Of a stretch of 41,340 nt of DNA, positions 24,940-33,472 are shown piece after piece. The translations under genes were made by a program, and so were the position numbers. The stretch lies in the NCBI GenBank assembly GCA_023386885.1, contig JAEWIX010000018.1:1-41340 (forward strand). Direction: 5' to 3'. The notes below the pieces were generated by a model. The model ran no database searches and was not told the origin of the DNA. It saw only the letters and a program-made list of their open reading frames with translations. Origin of the DNA: Pseudomonadota bacterium. Its GTDB lineage: Bacteria; Pseudomonadota; Alphaproteobacteria; Rhizobiales; Xanthobacteraceae. Numbering within the stretch: position 1 is the first letter of the stretch; every line of letters begins with the position of its first letter.

Positions 24940-27900
24940 ATGAATTCGCGCGGATCATGGAGCGTTGAAGAAATCGAGCCATCCGTTCGCGAGAGGGCGG
25001 AGGCCGCTGCGCGCCGTGCCGGCATGTCGCTCACCGATTGGCTGCATTCATCGATCGGCGGAACAAATGCCGCGGCAGCGCAAGGACCGCGTTCCTATCC
25101 GCCGATGTCGCCGCAAAACACCCCCGAGGTCGCCGAAATCCATCAGCGGCTCGATTCGATCGCGCGCCAGATCGAAACTATCTCGCGACCGACGGATCGC
25201 GACCAGCCGCCGGTCGCCCGGCAATTGAACGACGCGATTTCCAGGCTCGACGAGCGGTTGTCGCGGATCACCGCACCGAAGCCGCAGGCCGCGCCTCAAC
25301 CGCAGTCACAACCTTCGTTTGTCCAGCCGGGGCCCCCGCCGATGACTGAGCGTCCCGTTGCACCGACGTTCGCAACCGCTTCGACCGGCGGACCATCGCC
25401 GCTCGATTCCGCCATTGCCGAAATTCTGGCCCGGCAAAGCGAACTGGAAGCCGGCCGCGCGGCCCCCCTGTCGCCACTTGCGGCCTCGACAGTTGCGCCG
25501 AACCCCGCTCCCGTCATGCCCGACCAGATGTCGGCACTGGAACGACAACTTTCAAAAATCACCAGCCAGATCGAAGCGCTGCATCAGCCGGCGCAAATCG
25601 ACCACGCGATCGCCTCGTTCCGCAGTGAATTGACGGACATTCGCCGCGCCATCACCGAAGCGATGCCGCGGCAAGCTATCGAATCGATCGAGCGCGACGT
25701 CAAACTGCTGGCGCAGCGCATCAACGACAGCCGCCATAGCGGCAGCGACGATCAGGCGCTGGCGGGCGTCGAGCATGCCTTGAGCGACATCCGGCACGCA
25801 CTGCGCACGCTGACTCCCGCCGAGCAATTGGCTGGCTTCGACGACGCCATCCGGGGCCTCGGCGCGAGGCTCGACACTATCGTCCGTACCGGCGAAGGTC
25901 CGGGGACGATGCAACAGCTCGAGGAGGCCATCGCTGCGCTTCGCGGCATCGTCTCCAATGTCGCGTCCAACGAGGCGCTGGAGCAGCTCAGTGAACACGT
26001 TCAGGCGCTATCCTCGAAGGTCGATCAGTTCGCCCGCTCCGAAATTCATTCCGATTCGTTTGCCGCGCTGGAAGCCCGTATCGCCACGCTGACCTCATCG
26101 CTGGAAAGCAGGCCGCAACGCATCGTCGACGATCGCTCCGAACAGATCGAGGGCGCCTTGCGGGCGCTGTCCGAACGGCTCGACCGGATGCCGGTCGGCC
26201 AGGACGGCCCATCCGCCTTCGCACATCTGGAGCAGCGTGTCTCATATCTGCTGGAGCGGCTCGAAGCATCCGCCGATCACCGTATCGGCGGGCTCGGCCG
26301 CGTCGAGGAAGGCTTGCAGGACATCCTGCGCCATCTGGAACGGCAACAGGTCAGCTTCGCGGCGATGAGCAATCCGACCGCCGGCCCGGCAATGGACGAT
26401 GGTGTCGTCGATACGATCCGGCGCGAACTGTCCGACATGCGCCATAGCCAGTCGGAATCCAATCGCACCACGCAGGATACGCTCGAGGCCGTACACAACA
26501 CGCTCAGCCATGTCGTCGATCGCCTCACCGTTATCGAAGGCGACCTTCGCACCGCACAGCCCGCGTCATCCGTCGTCGCGGCACCACCGGCCGCACCGTT
26601 GCCGAAGCGGCCGGAATTGCCCAATCCGGCGCAGGGACAGAAGCCGCCATTCGCGCCGCCGACGCTGGCCGCGACCGTAGAGCCGTCCGTTACACTCGAG
26701 CCGAATGCCATCCGGGATATTCTGACGCCGAGCTCGCGGATCGAGTCGGCTGCCATGACGGCACCGGTCGTCGAAACGCGCAATGAAACTCCGCGGACGA
26801 CACTCGGCCTCGACCTGCCGCCCGATCATCCGCTTGAGCCCGGGACGCGGCCGCCGAGCCGCACCATGTCGCCGTCCGAGCGCATCACCGCGTCGGAAAA
26901 TGCCCTGAGTGAGATCGCCGCTCCAGTCGCCGACGAGCCTGCGAGTCCATCGAGCTTCATTGCGGCCGCACGCCGCGCCGCCAAGGCCGCCGCAACAGCT
27001 TCGACGACCGGCGACAAACCGAACCGCGCGACGAAACTCAATGACTCGATCCGGGCCGCGGCGAAGAGCAGCACCATCAGTTCCAAGATCCGCGCACTGC
27101 TGGTCGGCGCCAGCGTCGTTGTGATCGTGCTCGGCACCTTCAAGCTGGCGATGACGTTCCTCGACGGCCAATCGACGCCGGTGGCGCAGAACGCCGTTTC
27201 AAAGAAAATCTCTGCGCCGACTGCGGCTCCCGCTGCGACAGACGCTCCGTCCATGACGTCGCCGACGCCGCTCGACCGCCAGTCGCAGCACGTCCCGGCC
27301 GCGACCCCACAGAAAAGCAACAACCGGGCCGACGACGCCGCTCAGGCTGATATCGCAGCGCCGACAACCGGCGCGGCGGTCGCCGAAACGCCCGCACCAG
27401 CGCCGGCAACTGCCCAGGCGAGCGACGAAATCGGCAGCCTCGTGGCCGCGCGCAGCGAACCCGCGACAGCGTCGAGCGCCAGTGGCGGTCAACTGACGAC
27501 CGTGACGATTCCCGCATCGGAAAAACTGCCCGACGGGATCGGCGGACCCGTGCTGCGCACCGCCGCGCTCAAGGGCGATCCGGCGGCAGCCCACGAAGTG
27601 GCGCTACGCTATGCCGAAGGCAAGGGCGTTGCGGCAAATCTCCCCGAAGCGGCGAAGTGGTACGAGCGCGCCGCGCAAGGCGGCGTGGTCCCGGCGATGT
27701 TCCGCCTTGGGACCCTTTACGAAAAGGGCTCCGGCGTCACCAAGAATATCGAGACGGCGCGGCGCTATTACACCAGCGCCGCCGAGCGCGGCAACGCCAA
27801 GGCGATGCATAACCTCGCAGTGCTCGAAGCCGACGGCGGCGGCAACGGCGCGAACTATCGCAGCGCATCCGCATGGTTCCACAAGGCCGCGATGCGCGGC

Positions 27901-28221
27901 GTCGCCGACAGCCAGTTCAATCTCGGCATCCTCTACGCGCGTGGCATCGGCGTGGAGCAGAACCTCGCAGAGTCCTTCAAGTGGTTCAGTCTCGCAGCCG
28001 CTCAGGGCGATGCCGACGCCGGCCGCAAACGCGACGACGTCGCCAAGCGGCTCGACCCGCAATCGCTTGCCGCCGCCAAACTGGCGGTGACCAGCTTCAC
28101 GCCGGAAAAGCAGCCGGAGGACGCCATCAGCGTCTCCGCACCGCCGAAGGGCTGGGATGCGCCGCTCGAGAAAACAGCATCGGCGAAAACCACGTCGCGG
28201 GCAGCGCGGCCTGTTCGTTAA
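24940..28221 (+). CDS. PodJ-like polar organising protein with Sel1 repeats
   Basis: The protein has 1093 residues. The first 40 residues (WSVEEIEPSVRERAEAAARRAGMSLTDWL) match the conserved N-terminal motif of PodJ-type polarity proteins. A long cytoplasmic region (about 60-560) of coiled-coil segments with repeated IAxLxxRLD-like patterns follows, then a Pro/Ala-rich linker. A single membrane helix (about 718-741) comes next. The periplasmic part ends in about four Sel1 repeats (877-1037), e.g. KWYERAAQGG and KWFSLAAAQGD. PodJ of Caulobacter and rhizobia marks a cell pole and recruits pilus, stalk or growth factors. The gene is transcribed alone and is followed by a hairpin. Confidence 0.83.
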   Translation: MNSRGSWSVEEIEPSVRERAEAAARRAGMSLTDWLHSSIGGTNAAAAQGPRSYPPMSPQNTPEVAEIHQRLDSIARQIETISRPTDRDQPPVARQLNDAISRLDERLSRITAPKPQAAPQPQSQPSFVQPGPPPMTERPVAPTFATASTGGPSPLDSAIAEILARQSELEAGRAAPLSPLAASTVAPNPAPVMPDQMSALERQLSKITSQIEALHQPAQIDHAIASFRSELTDIRRAITEAMPRQAIESIERDVKLLAQRINDSRHSGSDDQALAGVEHALSDIRHALRTLTPAEQLAGFDDAIRGLGARLDTIVRTGEGPGTMQQLEEAIAALRGIVSNVASNEALEQLSEHVQALSSKVDQFARSEIHSDSFAALEARIATLTSSLESRPQRIVDDRSEQIEGALRALSERLDRMPVGQDGPSAFAHLEQRVSYLLERLEASADHRIGGLGRVEEGLQDILRHLERQQVSFAAMSNPTAGPAMDDGVVDTIRRELSDMRHSQSESNRTTQDTLEAVHNTLSHVVDRLTVIEGDLRTAQPASSVVAAPPAAPLPKRPELPNPAQGQKPPFAPPTLAATVEPSVTLEPNAIRDILTPSSRIESAAMTAPVVETRNETPRTTLGLDLPPDHPLEPGTRPPSRTMSPSERITASENALSEIAAPVADEPASPSSFIAAARRAAKAAATASTTGDKPNRATKLNDSIRAAAKSSTISSKIRALLVGASVVVIVLGTFKLAMTFLDGQSTPVAQNAVSKKISAPTAAPAATDAPSMTSPTPLDRQSQHVPAATPQKSNNRADDAAQADIAAPTTGAAVAETPAPAPATAQASDEIGSLVAARSEPATASSASGGQLTTVTIPASEKLPDGIGGPVLRTAALKGDPAAAHEVALRYAEGKGVAANLPEAAKWYERAAQGGVVPAMFRLGTLYEKGSGVTKNIETARRYYTSAAERGNAKAMHNLAVLEADGGGNGANYRSASAWFHKAAMRGVADSQFNLGILYARGIGVEQNLAESFKWFSLAAAQGDADAGRKRDDVAKRLDPQSLAAAKLAVTSFTPEKQPEDAISVSAPPKGWDAPLEKTASAKTTSRAARPVR

Positions 28222-28255
28222 GGTGAAATCTTCACCAATTCACCACTGAACCAAG

Positions 28256-28291
28256 ATCCGGAGCAGCGAAACATGCTCCTTCCGGATTCTT
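28256..28291 (+). terminator. stem-loop after the PodJ-like gene
   Basis: ATCCGGAGCA (28256-28265) pairs with TGCTCC-T-TCCGGAT (28274-28287), with one bulge and an eight-base loop, followed by TCTTTAA. A smaller hairpin, GGTGAA-ATC-TTCACC (28222-28236), directly follows the stop codon. Confidence 0.6.
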
Positions 28292-28411
28292 TAACTCCCC
28301 TTTCGGTCGATTTCGGTTATGCAGGGGCGTGGCGCGCGCTCAGGCCGCGCTCCGACACCTCGCCGTGAACGGTTTGGTCCGGCTCGCGGCGGCATCCGAA
28401 ACGAACGTGCT

Positions 28412-29338
28412 GTGCAGCTTTATCTTCCGATCGCGGATATTCCGATCAACGTGTTCCTCATCCTGGCGATGGGGGCGGCGGTCGGGTTCGTGTCGGGCAT
28501 GTTCGGCATCGGTGGCGGCTTCCTGCTGACGCCATTGTTGATCTTCATTGGCATCGCGCCGGCGGTGGCGGTCGCTTCCGTTTCCACTCATATCGCGGCG
28601 TCCTCGCTGTCTGGGGCGTTGTCGTATTGGCGCAAGCGCTCGATCGATCCGACCTTGGCGCTGGTGCTGCTCGGCGGCAGTGTCGTCGGCACCGTCCTCG
28701 GCGTTTGGCTGTTCACCCTGCTGCGCGCCCACGGCCAACTCGATCTGGTGATCGCGCTGTCCTACGTCGTGTTGCTCACCGGCGTCGGCGGCGCGATGTG
28801 CTACGAGGGTCTGCGCGCGATCCGCCGGGCGCGGCGCGGCGGCAACCCGACCTTGCGGCGGCCCGGCGCCCATACCTGGATCCACGGCCTGCCGCTGAAG
28901 ATGCGCTTCAAGCGCTCGAAGATCTATCTGTCGGTGATTCCGGTCAACCTCATCGGTCTCATGATCGGTTTCCTCGGCGCCATCATGGGCGTCGGCGGCA
29001 GCTTCATCCTGATCCCGGTCCTGATCTACGTGCTGCGCATTCCCACCAGCACGGTGATTGGTACCTCTATGGCGCTGACGCTGGTGACGATGGTGATCGC
29101 TACCATCCTGCACGCGGTGACCAACCACCAAGTGGACGCGGTGCTGGCGCTGATCCTGATGATCGGGGGCGTCACCGGCGCGCAGTTCGGCGCGCAGGCC
29201 GGGCATCGCATCCGCAGCGAACATCTGCGACTGCTGCTGGGGTTGCTGATTCTCGCGGTCGGCATCCGCTTCGCCATCGAGCTCGGCATTCGCCCCGAAG
29301 AAATCTACACCATCCGCGCATCGGGAGGCGACGCATGA
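28412..29338 (+). CDS. TauE/SafE family membrane permease
   Basis: The 308-residue integral membrane protein has about eight helices arranged in two halves. Each half starts with the family Gly-rich motif: GFVSGMFGIGGGFLLTPLLI near the N-terminus and GFLGAIMGVGGSFILIPVLI in the middle. TauE/SafE proteins export or import sulfur-containing or organic anions such as sulfite, sulfoacetate or sulfolactate. The substrate here is unknown. I choose GTG 28412 because the hydrophobic protein begins there (VQLYLPIADIP). An ATG at 28319 would add 31 Arg/Gly-rich residues with no ribosome site. The stop overlaps the next start by four bases, so the two products are coupled. Confidence 0.9.
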   Translation: MQLYLPIADIPINVFLILAMGAAVGFVSGMFGIGGGFLLTPLLIFIGIAPAVAVASVSTHIAASSLSGALSYWRKRSIDPTLALVLLGGSVVGTVLGVWLFTLLRAHGQLDLVIALSYVVLLTGVGGAMCYEGLRAIRRARRGGNPTLRRPGAHTWIHGLPLKMRFKRSKIYLSVIPVNLIGLMIGFLGAIMGVGGSFILIPVLIYVLRIPTSTVIGTSMALTLVTMVIATILHAVTNHQVDAVLALILMIGGVTGAQFGAQAGHRIRSEHLRLLLGLLILAVGIRFAIELGIRPEEIYTIRASGGDA

Positions 29339-30126
29339 AACGCCTTCACCGCATCGTTGCAATCCTTATCGCGTTTACCGTTTGCGGCGCTTTCGGCCTC
29401 GCGCCGGTGCAGGCGGAAAAGCTGATCGTCTCGATCTCGAATCATCGTGTCACCGTGACGTCGAGCTATTCCGGCGAGGAACTGGTGCTGTTCGGCTCGG
29501 TCGAACGCGATGCCGCCACGCCGGAGCGGCACGGCGGTTACGACATGGTGGTGACGGTGGCGGGTCCGCGCACCGACATGGTGACACGCCGCAAGGAGCG
29601 TAAATTCGGCATCTGGGTCAACGCCGATTCACGGCAGTTCCTCAACGTGCCTGCCTATCTCGCGGTGTCCTCGAACCGGACGATCGACACCATTGCGCCT
29701 GCCGACGTGCGGCGACGCCAGCAACTCGGCATCGACAACGTCCTGCTGACCCAGCGCGTCGGCACCGACTATGCCGACGTGGTGGCGAGCGACCCATTCC
29801 GCCGCGCCTTCGTACGGCTGCGCAGCGAGCACGGGCTGTATCGCGAATCCGCCAACGGCGTCACCTTCCTGACGCCAACGCTGTTCCGCGCCGGCATCGC
29901 GCTTCCCGCCGAAGTTCCGACCGGGACCTACGACGTCAACATCAAGCTGTTCGCGGACGGCGTCCTTGTCGGCGACACCCAGACCGCGTTCGAGATCGTC
30001 AAGGTCGGTTTCGAGCAGTTCATCGCCACCGCCGCGCATCAGCACGGTCTCGCCTATGGACTTGCCACCGCATTGATGGCGCTGATGACCGGGTGGATGG
30101 CCTCCATCGTCTTCCGGCGCGACTGA
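29335..30126 (+). CDS. TIGR02186-type exported membrane-anchored protein
   Basis: The 263-residue protein has a signal peptide (hydrophobic residues 8-22, likely cut after VQA), a periplasmic domain of about 205 residues, and one C-terminal membrane helix (about 236-258) ending in RRD. The domain starts EKLIVSISNHRVTVTSSYSGEELVLFGSVE, the hallmark of a family found in alphaproteobacteria next to TauE/SafE permeases. No catalytic motif is seen; the strand-rich start resembles an immunoglobulin-like fold. Translational coupling (ATGA overlap at 29335-29338) argues that it works with the permease, perhaps as a periplasmic accessory subunit; that is inference. It stops three bases before the convergent transporter gene. 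Confidence 0.87.
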   Translation: MKRLHRIVAILIAFTVCGAFGLAPVQAEKLIVSISNHRVTVTSSYSGEELVLFGSVERDAATPERHGGYDMVVTVAGPRTDMVTRRKERKFGIWVNADSRQFLNVPAYLAVSSNRTIDTIAPADVRRRQQLGIDNVLLTQRVGTDYADVVASDPFRRAFVRLRSEHGLYRESANGVTFLTPTLFRAGIALPAEVPTGTYDVNIKLFADGVLVGDTQTAFEIVKVGFEQFIATAAHQHGLAYGLATALMALMTGWMASIVFRRD

Positions 30127-30129
30127 CGT

Positions 30130-31431
30130 TTACGCCAGCACCGACACCGCCATGCCCAGCACACTCGCGATCATGATTCCGGTCGCGAGCCAGCCAAGCC
30201 AGTTCAGCGGCCCCTCCACCACGAAGCGGTCCATCACATCGGTGCGCCGGACCATGATCATCAGCAGGATCATCACCGGCACCGCGAGAATGCCGTTGAT
30301 CACGGCGCTCCAGTACAGCGCGGAGATCGGATCGACCGGCGAGAAATTCAGGACGATGCCGAATATCCCGGCGAGCGCCAGCACCACGTAAAACGCCCGG
30401 GCATTCTTCGGCTTGCGCGCAAGCCCGACCGGCCAACGCCGCCCTTCCCCGATCGCGTAGGCTGCCGAACCGGCCAGCACCGGCACGGCGAGCAGCCCTG
30501 TGCCGACGATGCCGAGCGCAAAGATGAACTCCGCGAACACACCGGCGACCGGACGCAACGCCTCCGCCGCCTGCGCCGATGTTTCGATATCGGTCTTGCC
30601 GGTCGCATGAAGCGTCGCCGCCGCGATGACGATGATCGACAGCGCGATTAAGGTCGAGAAACCCATGCCGACCACCGTGTCGGCGCGAATACGCAAGAAC
30701 TCGCGTGATGCATCGCGTGGCGTTTCGATCAGCGGCGCCTTGTCGGGATCGATCCGCTCGTCCTCCGCCTCTTGCGAGGCTTGCCAGAAGAACAGATAGG
30801 GCGAGATGGTGGTGCCGAGAATGGCGACGATCGTGGTCGAGTAACCGGCATTCCATTCCAGTCGCGGCAGGACCGCGCCCTTGAACGCTTCCGCCCAATC
30901 CACATTCGCGACGGCAAGCGCGACGACATATGCGAAGAGGCTGAGCGTCAGCCACTTCAGCACTGCGACGTAGCGCCGATAATCGAAGAATATCTGCGCC
31001 AGCACTGAAATCGCGCCATACATAATCACGTAGGCGAAGGCCGGGCCGCCCACCAGCAACTTCGAGGCGTCGGCCATCGCGGCGAGATCGGCGCCGATAT
31101 TGATGGTGTTGGCAACGAACAGCAGCAGTACGATGAAATACAACAGCCACGGCGGATAATGACGGCAGACATTGCCAGCGATGCCGCGACCGGTAACGCG
31201 GCCGACCCGCGCGGAAATTTCCTGAATCGCGGCCATCAGCGGAAAGCTGATGATCATGGTCCAGCCAATGCCGTAACCGAGTTGCGCGCCGGCCTGGCTA
31301 TAGGTGCCGATGCCGGACGGATCGTCATCCGCCGCGCCGGTGATCAGTCCCGGCCCCAGCGTGCGGACGAAACCACGCAAGCCCTTTGCGCTTGCCGGTT
31401 TGATTTCGCTCGTTTCGATGGAATGCGTCAC
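30130..31431 (-). CDS. NRAMP-superfamily metal ion transporter (divergent)
   Basis: The 433-residue product has about eleven membrane helices and the NRAMP (SLC11) start GPGLITGAADDDPSG. In manganese/iron NRAMPs the first helix reads DPGN and the sixth MPHN. Here the first is DPSG (Asp37-Gly40) and the sixth has GTTISPYLFFWQASQE, without the methionine that selects transition metals. It therefore belongs to a divergent branch, and its substrate should not be assumed to be Mn or Fe; magnesium or another ion is possible. Start GTG 31431 gives MTHSIETSEIK; a TTG at 31464 would add 11 residues. No metal regulator is adjacent. Confidence 0.87.
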   Translation of the reverse strand: MTHSIETSEIKPASAKGLRGFVRTLGPGLITGAADDDPSGIGTYSQAGAQLGYGIGWTMIISFPLMAAIQEISARVGRVTGRGIAGNVCRHYPPWLLYFIVLLLFVANTINIGADLAAMADASKLLVGGPAFAYVIMYGAISVLAQIFFDYRRYVAVLKWLTLSLFAYVVALAVANVDWAEAFKGAVLPRLEWNAGYSTTIVAILGTTISPYLFFWQASQEAEDERIDPDKAPLIETPRDASREFLRIRADTVVGMGFSTLIALSIIVIAAATLHATGKTDIETSAQAAEALRPVAGVFAEFIFALGIVGTGLLAVPVLAGSAAYAIGEGRRWPVGLARKPKNARAFYVVLALAGIFGIVLNFSPVDPISALYWSAVINGILAVPVMILLMIMVRRTDVMDRFVVEGPLNWLGWLATGIMIASVLGMAVSVLA

Positions 31432-31536
31432 GCCTGCGTCTCGTCGCCTCAGCGTGGACTTCAACGCGATGGCAGCCGATCCGGTTCCGCAAGGACCATG
31501 ATCGGCTGCCAGTCACTCAGGATGTCAGCGAACGCG

Positions 31537-32439
31537 TCACCGTGCGGGCCGCGTCACCAGATAGACGCCGAACGCCACCGGCACGATGCCGAGCAGGTCG
31601 CGCATCTCCAGATGCTCGCCGAGCACCAGATAAGCGAACAGCATACCGAGCGGCGGCATCACGAAGTGATAGGCACTGGCCGCCGTCGCGCCGCAGGTCC
31701 GCAGCATGTGAAACCACAACTGATAGGCAAGAATCGAACCGCCAAGCACGAGGAAAGCGAAGGCGCCTAGCAATTGCGCGTTCGGCACGATGTCAATGGG
31801 TGATGCGAATGCGGCGGCAAAGGGAATAGTCGCAAGGCCAGCCGCGAGATTCTGCACACCGTTGCCGACCCACAGGCTGCCCGACGGCGACAGCACCTTG
31901 AACAGAATGGTGCCGGCGACCAGCGAGGCGAGCGACGCCAGCGTGAACAGGATGCCGTGCAGGCTATCGGTGCCGACGGCGATGCGGTGCCAGACGATCA
32001 TGCCGACGCCGACAATGCCGAGCAGCAGGCCGGCGACCTTGCGCCAGGTGAGCGATTCACCCAGCAGCAACGCCGCCAGCATCGCGGTGAAGATGGGATT
32101 GGCACTGACGATCAGGCCGCCGAGCCCGGCCGAGACGGTTTGCAGGCCGGTGTAGCCAAGGCCGAGATACAGCGCGTTGTTGGCAATGCCGAGCACGGCG
32201 AACACGGCGACGTCGCGCCACGACAGCGTCCAGGTCTCGCGCCGCAACGCCGCGAAACCAAGGATCAGCATCCCAGCTAAGGTGAAGCGCGCCGCCAGCA
32301 GGATCAGCGGCGGGCAATAGGTCACGCCGGTCTTGCCGGCAACGAAGGCGAAGCTCCACAACACGCAAAACAGCGCGATGGTGAGCGGCAACGAATTGAA
32401 CGAGGGGCGGGACAGACTGACCGACGGGGCGAGGGACAT
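31537..32439 (-). CDS. EamA/DMT family transporter
   Basis: The 300-residue protein has ten membrane helices in two EamA repeats, the plan of drug/metabolite exporters such as RhaT, YdcZ and amino-acid exporters. Helix 1 begins PLTIALFCVLWSFAFVAGK, and helices 3-4 contain ALYLGLGYTGLQTVSAGLGGLIVSANPIFTAML, a typical end of the first repeat. The second repeat contains LAYQLWFHMLRTCGATAAS. It is divergent from a LysR gene across 108 bases containing palindromes, so its expression is probably controlled by that regulator. The substrate is unknown. Confidence 0.92.
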   Translation of the reverse strand: MSLAPSVSLSRPSFNSLPLTIALFCVLWSFAFVAGKTGVTYCPPLILLAARFTLAGMLILGFAALRRETWTLSWRDVAVFAVLGIANNALYLGLGYTGLQTVSAGLGGLIVSANPIFTAMLAALLLGESLTWRKVAGLLLGIVGVGMIVWHRIAVGTDSLHGILFTLASLASLVAGTILFKVLSPSGSLWVGNGVQNLAAGLATIPFAAAFASPIDIVPNAQLLGAFAFLVLGGSILAYQLWFHMLRTCGATAASAYHFVMPPLGMLFAYLVLGEHLEMRDLLGIVPVAFGVYLVTRPAR

Positions 32440-32491
32440 GACCGGATTCCTTGGTTGATCTCGGTGCCCATCGATTTAGGCTAGCCCCTTT

Positions 32492-32510
32492 TCATTTGGA
32501 AATTAAATGA
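32492..32510. promoter_or_regulatory. candidate LysR operator (T-N11-A type)
   Basis: TCATTT-GGAAATT-AAATGA is a perfect six-base inverted repeat with a seven-base centre, fitting the T-N11-A pattern of LysR binding sites. It lies midway between the divergent EamA and LysR genes. Confidence 0.6.
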
Positions 32511-32517
32511 TAAAATC

Positions 32518-32544
32518 AAATCCAGTGGAAAATCGAATGGATTT
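32518..32544. promoter_or_regulatory. second inverted repeat near the LysR start
   Basis: AAATCCA (32518-32524) and TGGATTT (32538-32544) are a perfect seven-base inverted repeat just before the LysR ATG. It may be an autoregulatory half-site or an mRNA leader hairpin. Confidence 0.4.
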
Positions 32545-32547
32545 CCG

Positions 32548-33411
32548 ATGTTCGATCTCGAATTGCTCCGCAGCTTCGTCTCCGTAGTCGATTCCGGCGG
32601 CTTCACCCGCGCCGGCGAGCGCGTCCACAAGACCCAGTCCACCGTCAGCCAGCAGATCAAACGCCTCGAGGACGATATCGGGCGTCCCCTGCTGATCCGC
32701 ACCGGACGCACCGTCACGCTGACCGAGGACGGCGAGCGGCTGCTGTCCTACGCACGACGGATGCTGGCACTGGCGGAGGAAGCCCGCGACGTGATGGCGC
32801 GACCGGCGGCGGAAGGCGCGGTGCGGCTCGGCATCCCGGAGGATTTCGCCGCCTATCGCCTCACCGAACTGCTGGCGAATTTCACCCGCGCCCGGCCGGG
32901 GTTACGACTCGACGTGCAAGCCGACCAGAGCACCAACCTGCGCCGCGCGCTGGAGCGTGGCGAACTGGATCTGGCGCTGCTCAAACGCGCGGCCGGCGAG
33001 AAGGGCGGCATCGCGGTGTGGCCGGAGCGGGTGCATTGGGTCACCAGCAAGATGCATCCGGTCGACCTTACTTGCCATTCGGTACCACTGATCGGATTTC
33101 CCGCCGGTTGCCTCTATCGCGCCGGCGCCATCCACGCCATCGAGGCGGCGGGGCGCAACTGGCACATGGCCTATTCGAGTTCGAGCCTTGCCGGGATTCA
33201 GGCGGCGATCGCCGCAGGCCTCGGCCTCAGCATTCTGTCCGAGATGGCGATTCAGCCGGGGCATCGCATCCTGACGGCTAAAGACGGCTTCGCCCCGATC
33301 GACAAGACCGAGATGGCGCTGGTCGCGGCACCCGAGGCCAGCCCCGCAACGCTTCGGCTTGCCGACACGCTCGCGGACTTCTGCAACACCGTGCAGGCGA
33401 AGGCGGCATAG
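32548..33411 (+). CDS. LysR family transcriptional regulator
   Basis: The 287-residue protein has an N-terminal winged helix-turn-helix (residues 2-60: FVSVVDSGGFTRAGERVHKTQSTVSQQIKRLE) and a linker helix. A periplasmic-binding-protein-like effector domain follows from about residue 88. The effector domain is close in length to IciA/YjiE-like regulators but no ligand can be named. It is divergent from the EamA exporter gene, so it most likely controls export of a metabolite that it senses. Confidence 0.94.
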   Translation: MFDLELLRSFVSVVDSGGFTRAGERVHKTQSTVSQQIKRLEDDIGRPLLIRTGRTVTLTEDGERLLSYARRMLALAEEARDVMARPAAEGAVRLGIPEDFAAYRLTELLANFTRARPGLRLDVQADQSTNLRRALERGELDLALLKRAAGEKGGIAVWPERVHWVTSKMHPVDLTCHSVPLIGFPAGCLYRAGAIHAIEAAGRNWHMAYSSSSLAGIQAAIAAGLGLSILSEMAIQPGHRILTAKDGFAPIDKTEMALVAAPEASPATLRLADTLADFCNTVQAKAA

Positions 33412-33427
33412 AGTCTTTAGCTTTGAC

Positions 33428-33471
33428 GCGTTTTCTTAACGCGAACCGGTTTCCACTTCGCTCGAAAACGC
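33428..33471. repeat. dispersed palindromic repeat, copy 3
   Basis: Perfect eight-base arms GCGTTTTC (33428-33435) and GAAAACGC (33464-33471) flank a centre containing CGCGAACCGGTTTCCACTTCG. It lies between the convergent LysR and phosphoesterase genes and could serve as a two-way transcription end. Related copies are at 2097 and 4966. Confidence 0.7.
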
Positions 33472-33472
33472 T

